NCBI GenBank assembly: GCA_020633125.1
Contig: JACKEH010000039.1
Coordinates: 1 to 43,540, forward strand
Reading direction: 5' to 3'
DNA from: Sandaracinus sp.
Lineage (GTDB): Bacteria; Myxococcota_A; Polyangia; Polyangiales; Houyiibacteriaceae
DNA length: 43,540 bases
Shown one piece after another: positions 24,645-31,680 of the stretch (position 1 is its first letter; each line of letters starts with the position of its first letter). The translations under genes and the position numbers were made by a program. Below the pieces are notes generated by a model. That model did no database searches, had not been told where the DNA came from, and saw only the letters and a list, made by a program, of their open reading frames with translations.

Positions 24645-25133
24645 GTGGACGACGAACGATTCTGGACCCTGGTCGGCGAAGCGCGCGAGCACGCGCCGAC
24701 CGTGGACGGACGCGCGGCGTGGCTCGTGGCGAGCCTCGTCCGCTTCGGCGAGCGCGACACCGAGCGTTTCGGCCATTGCTTCGATCGTGCGATGGCACGC
24801 GCGTACCGATGGGATCTCTGGGGCGTCGCGACGCTGGTCCACCAGGGCCACGAGGACGAAGAGCGCTTCGCCGATTTTCGCGCGTGGCTGGTCTCGCTCG
24901 GACGAGACGCGTTCGAAGCGGCGCTCGACGACCCCGACACGCTCGCCGAACATCTCGTGGTCGAGAAGCCGGAAGCGCGCGCGTTTCTCCGCGTCGCGCG
25001 GACGGCCTACGAGAAGCTGACGGGCAACGAGCTTCCGATGACCACGATGGACCTCTTCGCGTCGCCGACCGGGGCTCCGATTCCAGCGTCGGATCTCGCG
25101 ACTCGTTTCCCGCGGGTGGCCGCGCTTCGTTGA
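24645..25133 (+). CDS. DUF4240 domain protein
   Basis: The 162-residue product fits the DUF4240 family: DDERFWTLVGEAREHAP at the start, AYRWDLWGVATLVHQGHEDEERFADFRAWLVSLGRDAFEAAL and DDPDTLAEHLVV. The family is predicted to be a WGR/YrdA-like small cytoplasmic protein without known activity. GTG 24645 places the conserved DDERFW at the N-terminus. The divergent gap to the M23 gene is 77 bases. Confidence 0.85.
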   Translation: MDDERFWTLVGEAREHAPTVDGRAAWLVASLVRFGERDTERFGHCFDRAMARAYRWDLWGVATLVHQGHEDEERFADFRAWLVSLGRDAFEAALDDPDTLAEHLVVEKPEARAFLRVARTAYEKLTGNELPMTTMDLFASPTGAPIPASDLATRFPRVAALR

Positions 25134-25170
25134 GCGCCGCGGGTGCGACGTCGTGCGGAGAGGTGAGGCG

Positions 25171-25776
25171 ATGAAGGCCATCTCGGGCGTCGCTTCGGTC
25201 CGCGTGGTATCCGACGTCGCGATGGACGCCGCGACCCTCCACCGCATGCACGCCGACGAGCTCGTCGCGCAGCTCGAGAACGGTCATCCGATCGACCCGC
25301 GCACGCTCGACGACACCGAGTACCGCGGCACGAGCCTCGGGCTGCCGGGGTGGATGGAGCGGCTGAGCTGGAAGAAGTTCCGCAAGACCTTCCACCGCGA
25401 CCCGTCGACCGGAAAGCTCCGCGGCTGGAACGTTCGCTTGGTGCAGAACGGGCTGGACGCCCCGGACGAGCCGCAACGACGTCGCGGCGAGCCGCACACC
25501 TTCGGCCACTACGAGGTGGTGCCGACGACGGGCTACGCGATGCCGACGTGGCGTGGGCGCACGGTGTGGGCGCACCGAGGGCTGATGATCGACTACGGCC
25601 TCGGCGAGAACCCGCCGGGCTTGATTCGACGTGTGCGCGATCCGCTCGTGGCGGTGCGACCGGGCGACTCGACGCTTCTGCTCGGATGGAGCTACGTCGA
25701 CCTCGGAGTCGCGCGCATGGGCACGCCGAGCTTCTTCACGCTCGAGCTCGCGGGGCCGCTGAGCCACCGCGCCTGA
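25171..25776 (+). CDS. Conserved protein of unknown function
   Basis: A 201-residue protein with no domain I recognise. The core DDTEYRGTSLGLPGWMERLSWKKFRKTFHRD, GWNVRLVQNGLD and HRGLMIDYGLGENPPGL alternates Trp/Gly/Tyr-rich loops with beta-like segments, typical of an enzyme or binding fold; no catalytic motif stands out. ATG 25171 has GAGAGGTGAGGCG just upstream (Shine-Dalgarno GAGG); an in-frame GTG at 25153 would add six residues. It lies 37 bases after the DUF4240 gene, so the two may share an mRNA. Confidence 0.7.
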   Translation: MKAISGVASVRVVSDVAMDAATLHRMHADELVAQLENGHPIDPRTLDDTEYRGTSLGLPGWMERLSWKKFRKTFHRDPSTGKLRGWNVRLVQNGLDAPDEPQRRRGEPHTFGHYEVVPTTGYAMPTWRGRTVWAHRGLMIDYGLGENPPGLIRRVRDPLVAVRPGDSTLLLGWSYVDLGVARMGTPSFFTLELAGPLSHRA

Positions 25777-25845
25777 GCGGTTTCGGGATGTCTCACCGCA
25801 CCCGTGGTCGCCAACCCCGACGAGGGGAGGTCACCGTGGGCGCGA

Positions 25846-26163
25846 TCAATAGCTCTTCGGGAGCTTCGAGAGATCGACGTGGTCGAGGGCGAAACGGATG
25901 AGCGCGCTGCGGCTCATCTTGCGATGCCCGGAGGCCTTCAGCGTCTTCACCTTTTCGTCGAGGAGCGCGAGGTCCTCGTTGTACATCGAGATGCAGATCA
26001 CCTGGTAGTCGACCTCTTCGGGCTTCGGGCGGCGGCGCGACTTCTTCTTGCGCACCGGCTCGGCCTTCGCGGGAGCGGTCGGTTTGTAGAACGAGTCGCG
26101 CAGGATCTCCTGCACCTCGTCACCCTCGAAGAGGGCATCCATCGCACGATTGGACTCGGTCAC
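25846..26163 (-). CDS. Ribbon-helix-helix protein partnered with a ParA-like ATPase
   Basis: The 105-residue product ends in a predicted ribbon-helix-helix fold: VICISMYNEDLALLDEKVKTLKASGHRKMSRSALIRFALDHV, one strand and two helices. RHH proteins bind DNA as dimers and often serve as small centromere-binding or autoregulatory partners of ParA ATPases. The first half holds a Lys/Arg-rich patch (KKKSRRRPKPEE) that could bind DNA. GTG 26163 follows AAAGGAGAG at good spacing. It is 59 bases downstream of the ParA gene, which supports a two-gene system. Confidence 0.8.
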   Translation of the reverse strand: MTESNRAMDALFEGDEVQEILRDSFYKPTAPAKAEPVRKKKSRRRPKPEEVDYQVICISMYNEDLALLDEKVKTLKASGHRKMSRSALIRFALDHVDLSKLPKSY

Positions 26164-26185
26164 GTCGTCTCTCCTTTTCTCCTCC

Positions 26186-26202
26186 GGTCCCGGGATGGGA
26201 CC
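26186..26202 (-). promoter_or_regulatory. Hairpin just before the RHH ribosome site
   Basis: GGTCCC (26186-26191) and GGGACC (26197-26202), loop 5, in the 59-base gap between the ParA and RHH genes and just before GGAGGAG. It could tune translation or set transcript ends; function unproven. Confidence 0.4.
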
Positions 26203-26222
26203 GCACGTTCTCGTGGCGCCGA

Positions 26223-27332
26223 TCAGGCGCTCATCGCGGGGCGCCCGAAGCGCTGCACGACGGCGGGCGCTTCGACGGGCGCGCTCGGCGTCGCGCTCGG
26301 AATCACGCGCTCGACGAGCTTCAAATAGTCGAGCGCGCCGTGCGAATCGGGCGCGTACTCGAAGATGGTCTGCTTGGTGCTGGGCGCCTCGCGCAGCTTC
26401 GTGTTCACGCGAATCGGCAAGAAACAACGCTCGCCGAAGTTCTTCTGCAGCGAGGTCAGCGCGTCGCGCGAGATGCGGTTTCGGACGTCGTAGAAGGTCG
26501 GCAACACGCCGAGGAGCTCGACGTCGTGGCGCAGCAAGCGCTGCACGTTCTGCAACGTGCGCAGGACCTGCCGCACGCCGACGAGCGAGAGGTAGTCGCA
26601 CGCGACGGGCACGACGACTCCGTCCGCGAAGACGAGCGCGTTCTGGTTCATCAGCGAGAGCGCCGGCGCACAATCGATCACGACGACGTCCCACGCCCGC
26701 GTCCGGTCGCCCATGCGCTCGCGAAGGATGCGGTCGCGGTTGGGCTTCTGCGCGAGGTAGAGCTCGGCGGCCGCGAGCATCTCGTTCGACGTGAGCACGT
26801 CGAGGTTCGGTCGCACCGGCACCACGGCTTCTTCGACGGGGAGGCCGTGCACGAGCACGTGGTAGAGCGTCTTCTCGCCGCGAATGCCGAGCGAGGCACC
26901 GACGTTGCCCTGACCGTCGGCGTCGACGAGGAGGACCTTGCGTCCGGTCTCCGCGAGCGCGGCGGCGAGGTTGACGCTGGTGGTGGTCTTTCCCGTGCCG
27001 CCCTTGTGGTTGAACACCGCGATGCGTCGCGGCTCACGACCGGTGGTCGTCGGTGCGGCGCTCGGCGGCGCCCACGCTTGGCGGTGCTCGAGGGAGCAGA
27101 AGTACGCACGCACTCCGTCGTGCACGGCGACCTGGTACGGGTACTCGACCTCGACCGAGGTCTCGCAGACGGCGCATCGCGCGTCGCTCCCCGAACCGAG
27201 CACCAGGGCGCGCTGGCAACGGGTCGAGCAGACGTACACGTACGCGCCCTGCTCTTCTCGCACCTGGTAGCGGAACCGAACCTCGAAGCCCGCACCGCAG
27301 ACGTCACACGTCGATTGGGTTGAATCACCCAT
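26223..27332 (-). CDS. ParA/MinD-family ATPase with two N-terminal zinc fingers
   Basis: Residues 1-90 hold two fingers: C9-x2-C12...C35-x3-C39 and C53-x2-C56...C79-x3-H83. Each has a YxxxC or FCS pattern near the second pair, resembling FCS/TRASH-type fingers. Residues 103-369 are a ParA/MinD ATPase: deviant Walker A KGGTGKTTT with the signature lysine K110 and K115, Walker A' VDADGQGN and Walker B VVIDCAPALSLM. ParA proteins dimerise on ATP, bind DNA and position chromosomes, plasmids or protein clusters. The fingers are unusual in this family. ATG 27332 has AGGAGG 8 bases upstream. It forms a pair with the RHH gene; a ParB-type partner is not visible. Confidence 0.9.
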   Translation of the reverse strand: MGDSTQSTCDVCGAGFEVRFRYQVREEQGAYVYVCSTRCQRALVLGSGSDARCAVCETSVEVEYPYQVAVHDGVRAYFCSLEHRQAWAPPSAAPTTTGREPRRIAVFNHKGGTGKTTTSVNLAAALAETGRKVLLVDADGQGNVGASLGIRGEKTLYHVLVHGLPVEEAVVPVRPNLDVLTSNEMLAAAELYLAQKPNRDRILRERMGDRTRAWDVVVIDCAPALSLMNQNALVFADGVVVPVACDYLSLVGVRQVLRTLQNVQRLLRHDVELLGVLPTFYDVRNRISRDALTSLQKNFGERCFLPIRVNTKLREAPSTKQTIFEYAPDSHGALDYLKLVERVIPSATPSAPVEAPAVVQRFGRPAMSA

Positions 27333-27681
27333 GGGTCGCCCTCCTGACCGTGCGGGCGATTCGCCCTTCGTCCGCGCGGCTGTCGAAGCGCTTCGATAAG
27401 CGCCTCGTCTCGCATCGCTCGGATTCGGTTCGGGGGTCAAAAAATCGGCGAGCCCCCACGGCGGGTTTGCCGTGGAGGATCGCGCCGTGGTGCGACAGAC
27501 GAGCCCCATGTCGCGGGAGCGGACGAAGTCCGTGGAGTGACACCATTCCCCGAGACAGTCGGGCAAAGCGCGGCGCAGCGCCTCACCCAAACGCGTGAGG
27601 CGCAACGTGAACGGAGGTTTCGCCTGGCAATGAACGAAAGCGCTTGGCGTCCGCGCCCTTGGAGGGAACACTGGTACGCAG
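27333..27681. other. Divergent intergenic region with several inverted repeats
   Basis: This 349-base gap separates the ParA and OmpA-like genes. I see no supportable gene. It has a perfect palindrome TCGAAGCGCTTCGA (27383-27396) overlapping the dyad CGCTTCGATAAGCG. A CCACGGC/GCCGTGG pair flanks GGGTTT near 27460-27480. A 9-bp inverted repeat GCGCCTCAC/GTGAGGCGC lies at 27578-27603, and a second AAGCGCTT at 27638-27645 near the OmpA gene. Confidence 0.6.
27383..27402. promoter_or_regulatory. Candidate operator palindrome upstream of the ParA gene
   Basis: Perfect 14-bp palindrome TCGAAGCGCTTCGA, overlapped by CGCTTCGATAAGCG, 51 bases before the ParA start codon. The core AAGCGCTT recurs at 27638-27645, 37 bases before the divergent gene, as expected for a binding site that controls both sides. 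Not a ParB parS site. Confidence 0.45.
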
Positions 27682-29061
27682 ATGACGCGGACTCGGAAGC
27701 GCGTTGCAGGCCTCGGGCTCGCCCTCGGTCTTCTGATCGCCAGCGGGACGCCGAGCCGAGCGCACGCGGACGAGCCCTGGTTGTTGTCGTTGGAGCTCGA
27801 CGGCGTGGTGCCGGTCTCGCGGCCCCAACGTGATTGGTTTCGTCCCGGTGGCGCCGGCGCGGTGACCCTCTGGCGCTTCGTGCATCCCGCCGTGGGCGTG
27901 GGCCTTCGCCTGCGCGGCGGATGGCTCTCGGATGGCCCGGCGCCGCGAGACTTGGGGCTTAAGGATCCGGGAATCGGCGGGCTCGGAACGCTGGCGGCGA
28001 TGCTGCGCTGGCGGCCCATCACACGCACCGAAGACGCGCGCCGCGGGACCGGGCTCTTCGTCGACGTCGGCGGTGGCGGCGCCCTCACGGGGGGGCTCGT
28101 GCGTGGCAGCGTCGAGGCGGGGCTCGGCTGGGGTTTCGAGGTCGGCTCCGTCGATCTCGCGCCGGTCGTCCGCTACCTCCGGGTCTTCCAACCGAACGGC
28201 GACCAGCTCGACACACGCGACGCGCAGATGCTGCTCGTGGGCCTCGAGCTCACGCTCTTGGATCCTCGCGGTGGCGACGTACCCATTCGCGAGCGCGACG
28301 AGGGAACCCCCGAGCGCCCCACGCCCTCGAACGACCGCGACGGTGACGGCATCGCCGACCCGGACGACGCGTGCCCCGACGAGCCCGAGGACTTCGACGA
28401 GTTCGAAGACACCGACGGTTGCCCCGACCTCGACGACGATCGCGACGGCATCCCGGATGTCTCGGACGCGTGCCGCCTCGAGCCCGAGGACGTCGACGGA
28501 TTCTCGGACGAGGACGGCTGCCCCGATCCCGACAACGACGCGGACGGCATCCTCGACCGAGACGACGCGTGCCCGAACGAGCCCGAGGTCGTGAACGGCG
28601 TCGACGACCAAGACGGTTGCCCGGACGAAGGGCTCATCCAGCTCCTCGACGACCGCATCGTGCTCGAGGAGCGCGTGCTCTTCGACTTCGAACGAGCGCG
28701 CGTGAAGCATGCCGCGCGTCCGGTGCTCGACGCGATCGTGGAGCTGGTACGCCAGCACCCGGAGTGGGCGTTGATGCGCGTCGACGGTCACGCGGACGTG
28801 CGCGGAGACGCCGACTTCAACCGACGACTGAGCGAGCGTCGCGCGCGAAACGTGATGCGCGCGTTGGTCGAGCGTGGCCTGGCGGCCGAGCGATTGGAGT
28901 TCCGAGGATTCGGTTCGGAGCGACCGCGCGATCACCGTCGCACGGAAGAGGCGCATCAGCGCAATCGACGCGTGGAGTTCGTGATCGTCGCGCGGCGCGG
29001 CGCGGACGGCGCGTTGCAGCGCACGGAGGTGAGGGATGAGACCGATGCGTCGCTCGATTGA
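27682..29061 (+). CDS. OmpA-family outer membrane protein with thrombospondin type 3 repeats
   Basis: A signal peptide (LGLALGLLIASGTPSRAHA) leads to a beta-rich barrel-like region (about 30-210). Calcium-binding type-3-like repeats follow: DRDGDGIADPDDACPDEPED, then DLDDDRDGIPDVSDAC and DPDNDADGILDRDDACP. The C-terminal OmpA/MotB domain has FDFERARVKHAARPVLD, VDGHADVRGDADFNRRLSERRA and the final FRGFGSERP. The protein should anchor to peptidoglycan in the outer membrane. The only ribosome-site-like sequence (GGAGGG) lies 16 bases from ATG, further than usual. It overlaps the next gene by 26 bases. Confidence 0.92.
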   Translation: MTRTRKRVAGLGLALGLLIASGTPSRAHADEPWLLSLELDGVVPVSRPQRDWFRPGGAGAVTLWRFVHPAVGVGLRLRGGWLSDGPAPRDLGLKDPGIGGLGTLAAMLRWRPITRTEDARRGTGLFVDVGGGGALTGGLVRGSVEAGLGWGFEVGSVDLAPVVRYLRVFQPNGDQLDTRDAQMLLVGLELTLLDPRGGDVPIRERDEGTPERPTPSNDRDGDGIADPDDACPDEPEDFDEFEDTDGCPDLDDDRDGIPDVSDACRLEPEDVDGFSDEDGCPDPDNDADGILDRDDACPNEPEVVNGVDDQDGCPDEGLIQLLDDRIVLEERVLFDFERARVKHAARPVLDAIVELVRQHPEWALMRVDGHADVRGDADFNRRLSERRARNVMRALVERGLAAERLEFRGFGSERPRDHRRTEEAHQRNRRVEFVIVARRGADGALQRTEVRDETDASLD

Positions 29062-30445
29062 CGCGCGCCTCGTGCTCGCGCTCTTCGCGCTGGTGGGCTG
29101 CGCGAGCCCGATCGTCGGCGCGGAGTGCCGCGAGGGATGGCTCCGCTGTGACGACGTCTGCGTGGACGTGTCGAACGACCCGGCGAACTGTGGCGGCTGC
29201 GGCGTGGAGTGCCCCGAGTGGGCCGTCTGCAACAGGGGCGCGTGTGTCGTCGGCACCGACGGCGGCTTCGACGGTTCGTTCGACGGGGACGTTCCGGACG
29301 CGACCCGCGACGGATCGATGGACGCCGACGCGACCTTGGACGGCGCGCTCGAAGACGGAGCCATCTACGACGCCAAGCCCGACGGGGAGCTCGAGGATGG
29401 CTCGCTGCCCGACGGCGCGCTGCCCGACGGCGCGCTTCCCGACGGCGCGCTGCCCGACGGTGCGCTTCCCGACGGTGCGCTTCCCGACGGTGCGCTTCCC
29501 GACGGTGCACTGCCCGACGGCGCGCTGCCCGACGGCGCGCTCCCGGATGGTGGTCCGTGCGGCGGAGCGTGCACCGTCGACCAGCTCTGCTGTGGAGGCG
29601 CGTGCGTCGACCCGAGCTCGGACGACGCGCATTGCGGCGGCTGCGGCAACGCGTGCGCGACGATCGAAGAGTGCGTCGCCTCGGTCTGCGAGCCCATCTG
29701 TGCGCCGCCGACGACCTATTGCGACGGGCTCTGCGTGCTCACGGACGTCGACCCCGACCATTGCGGCGCGTGCAACCGTCGCTGTCCGACGGGCTTGTGC
29801 AGCGCGGGGATGTGCATCGACGCCAGCCCGGGTCACGTGGTGCTCGTCGGGCACAGCTACGACGTCTCTCGACTCGTCATTCGCCGCGTCGTGGGCAACG
29901 CGGTGTGGCTCGCCAACGCCCCCACGATCGACGTCGGCGTCTACGAGGGCGACGCGCGCCCCGCCGCCCGAAACGCGGTCGACCGCGCGATCGACGAGAC
30001 TTCGTCGGGACGGGTCTGGAACCGGATGCCACTGGCCGACGTCGACGCGCTCACCGCCGCGCTCGGCGAGCTCGAGGTGGTGCTCGTCCACGCGCAGCGC
30101 GGTGCGACCGACGCGGACCTTCTGGCGCTCGGCGCGAGCGCGGGTCCGTTCCTTCGGCCCTTCGTGGCGGGCGGCGGTGTCGTGGTGGTGCTGGACGGTG
30201 GAGGAAGCCACGCGGGCACGTGGCAGGTGCTCGCCGCCGCGGGCCTGCTCGACGCGACCTCGCGAAGCGCGATCGGCAACGTCACGCTCGACGTCGTGAG
30301 CCCGACCGACGCGGTCGCTACGGGACTACCGTTCCAATACCGCGCCGAGACGGAGAGCGTGAGCTTCGGAAGCGACGGCGGCGCCGACGTCGTGGTCCGA
30401 CATGGCGCCGACCCGGTCGTGCTTCACCGGGTGGTCACGCCCTGA
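29036..30445 (+). CDS. Lipoprotein with Cys-rich repeats and a DGALP linker
   Basis: The signal ends in a lipobox-like ALVGC. Then come Cys-rich units DPANCGGCGVEC, DAHCGGCGNACA and DPDHCGACNRRCP, of the kind seen in many myxobacterial surface proteins (STIG-like). Between the first and second lies a run of DGALP pentapeptides (29396-29545). The C-terminal 200 residues (GHVVLVGHSYDVSRLVIRRVVGNA to VVRHGADPVVLHRVVTP) form an alpha/beta domain with repeated hydrophobic strands and FVAGGGVVVVLDGGG, which resembles a ThuA or amidotransferase-like fold. ATG 29036 lies inside the end of the OmpA gene. Likely cell-surface; function unknown. Confidence 0.85.
   Translation: MRPMRRSIDARLVLALFALVGCASPIVGAECREGWLRCDDVCVDVSNDPANCGGCGVECPEWAVCNRGACVVGTDGGFDGSFDGDVPDATRDGSMDADATLDGALEDGAIYDAKPDGELEDGSLPDGALPDGALPDGALPDGALPDGALPDGALPDGALPDGALPDGALPDGGPCGGACTVDQLCCGGACVDPSSDDAHCGGCGNACATIEECVASVCEPICAPPTTYCDGLCVLTDVDPDHCGACNRRCPTGLCSAGMCIDASPGHVVLVGHSYDVSRLVIRRVVGNAVWLANAPTIDVGVYEGDARPAARNAVDRAIDETSSGRVWNRMPLADVDALTAALGELEVVLVHAQRGATDADLLALGASAGPFLRPFVAGGGVVVVLDGGGSHAGTWQVLAAAGLLDATSRSAIGNVTLDVVSPTDAVATGLPFQYRAETESVSFGSDGGADVVVRHGADPVVLHRVVTP
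29396..29545 (+). repeat. 15-bp minisatellite encoding DGALP
   Basis: Nine successive DGALP units (29411-29545), preceded by a DGSLP unit. Copies differ only by silent changes such as GGC/GGT and CTG/CTT/CTC. The unit is a multiple of three, so length changes keep the frame. Confidence 0.95.
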
Positions 30446-30492
30446 GCGCCGCGTCGATCGGCGTGGGTGGCGCGCCGACGCTTCGGTCCCGT

Positions 30493-30705
30493 TCAGTGCG
30501 CGGGAGCGGCTTCGGCGGCCTCGACCACCACCGCCTCGTCGCCACCGAGCTCCTCGGCCGCGTCGTTCACCGCCGCTCGGACGATCAAGAAGAGCGAGAG
30601 GAGCACGAAGAGCCCGAGGCCGAGCATCGGGAGCCACATCGGCGTGTCGGCCGCTTCGTCGTGAATCTCGGGGAGGCCGGGAGCGTGGTGAGAGTCGTGC
30701 GCCAT
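30493..30705 (-). CDS. Small single-pass membrane protein of unknown function
   Basis: Seventy residues: a His/Asp/Glu-rich N-terminus (MAHDSHHAPGLPEIHDE), one membrane helix (MWLPMLGLGLFVLLSLFLIVRAAV) and an acidic/Ala C-terminal tail ending in HAc-like EAAPAH. A short membrane subunit of a respiratory complex is possible because a flavin reductase-like gene lies upstream, but this is a guess. A TAGGGT box sits 9 bases before ATG 30705 with no Shine-Dalgarno. Confidence 0.65.
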   Translation of the reverse strand: MAHDSHHAPGLPEIHDEAADTPMWLPMLGLGLFVLLSLFLIVRAAVNDAAEELGGDEAVVVEAAEAAPAH

Positions 30706-30714
30706 GGCGGCGGG

Positions 30715-30720
30715 ACCCTA
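30715..30720 (-). promoter_or_regulatory. -10-like box TAGGGT before the small membrane protein
   Basis: Nine bases before ATG 30705. Confidence 0.35.
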
Positions 30721-30769
30721 GCAGACGTCGTCGATGCTGCCCATCCGCCCTTCGACCGGCCCGGAAGCG

Positions 30770-31510
30770 TCAGTCGAAGCGTTCGGTGTGAATCCGCTCG
30801 CGGCCGATGGCGTACGCCTCCTTGAGGAGCGCGCGCACGTCCTCGACCATCGCGCGAAGGCCGCAGATCAGCACATGCGGTTCGCCGTGCGGTCGCAGCG
30901 CCTCGAGCGCCTCGGGGATGCGGTCCTGAACCCGCGCAGCGGGCCCACCCTCGGTCGGGCGCGAGCAAGCCGTGTCGAAGGCGAAGCGTGCGTGGGTCGA
31001 CGTCCACGCGTCGAGGTCGTCCGCGTAGAGACGGTCGACCTCGCGCCGACACCCGAAGACCAGTCGCACCGGCCGAGCGTTCGCCTTGGCGAGCTCGGCC
31101 TCGATCATGGCGCGAATCGGCGTGAGACCCGTGCCCGTCGCCACGAAGAGCAGCGGCGCGTCGGGCGGCACCCGCTCGAGGGTGAAGAGCCCCCACGGTC
31201 CGTCGACCGGAACCGTCGCGCCGACCGGAAGCGTGTGCATGGCCTCGGAGCCCGGCCCCCCTTCGACCCGCGTGACCGCCACGGTCAGCGTCCCCGCGTC
31301 CGAGGGGGCCGCAGCCATGGAATACGAGCGCTGCAGGCCCTGGTCTTGTCCCAGATGGAAGTTGGCGTACTGGCCCGCCACGAACTCGATCGGCGAGCCC
31401 TCGCGAATCGCGAAGGTGAGCTCACGAACGCTCGGGGTCAGCTCACGTGCGGCCACCAGCTCGGCGGTCCGCCGTTCGCGCGCACGGCGCATCGCTTCTC
31501 GTCGGTCCAT
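30770..31510 (-). CDS. Ferredoxin-NADP+ reductase-like flavoprotein
   Basis: The 246-residue protein has the FNR fold. The FAD-binding part includes FVAGQYANFHLG and RSYSMAAAP, and the NAD(P)-binding part has LLFVATGTGLTPIRAMIE, VFGCRREVDRLYADDLD and the C-terminal LICGLRAMVEDVRALL. It transfers electrons between NAD(P)H and an FeS, flavin or heme partner; none is encoded here, apart from the small membrane protein 64 bases downstream. No 2Fe-2S domain is fused. GAAGGGGCG precedes ATG 31510. Confidence 0.85.
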   Translation of the reverse strand: MDRREAMRRARERRTAELVAARELTPSVRELTFAIREGSPIEFVAGQYANFHLGQDQGLQRSYSMAAAPSDAGTLTVAVTRVEGGPGSEAMHTLPVGATVPVDGPWGLFTLERVPPDAPLLFVATGTGLTPIRAMIEAELAKANARPVRLVFGCRREVDRLYADDLDAWTSTHARFAFDTACSRPTEGGPAARVQDRIPEALEALRPHGEPHVLICGLRAMVEDVRALLKEAYAIGRERIHTERFD

Positions 31511-31667
31511 CGTCGCCCCTTCGCGCCGCGAACTTGCCCCATTTCGCCAGCGATGGCACGCGCGAGATCATGAGCGCCCTCCAGCTCGCGTTTCCTCTCG
31601 TCCCTGGTGCGCGCGTCACCACGGGAGCTCGTGCGAACGCGGCGGACGGACCTGCGAGAAGGGCTGC

Positions 31668-31673
31668 TAGGGT
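31668..31673 (+). promoter_or_regulatory. -10-like box TAGGGT before the LpoA-like gene
   Basis: Seven bases before ATG 31681, in the context GCTAGGGT; no Shine-Dalgarno. Confidence 0.4.
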
Positions 31674-31680
31674 ACGCCTC

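Noticed and set aside
27383..27402. parS site for ParB
   Set aside because: The palindrome does not match the TGTTNCACGTGAAACA consensus and no ParB gene is present.
29396..29545. CRISPR-like or transposon repeat
   Set aside because: The unit is a 15-bp in-frame coding repeat without spacers.
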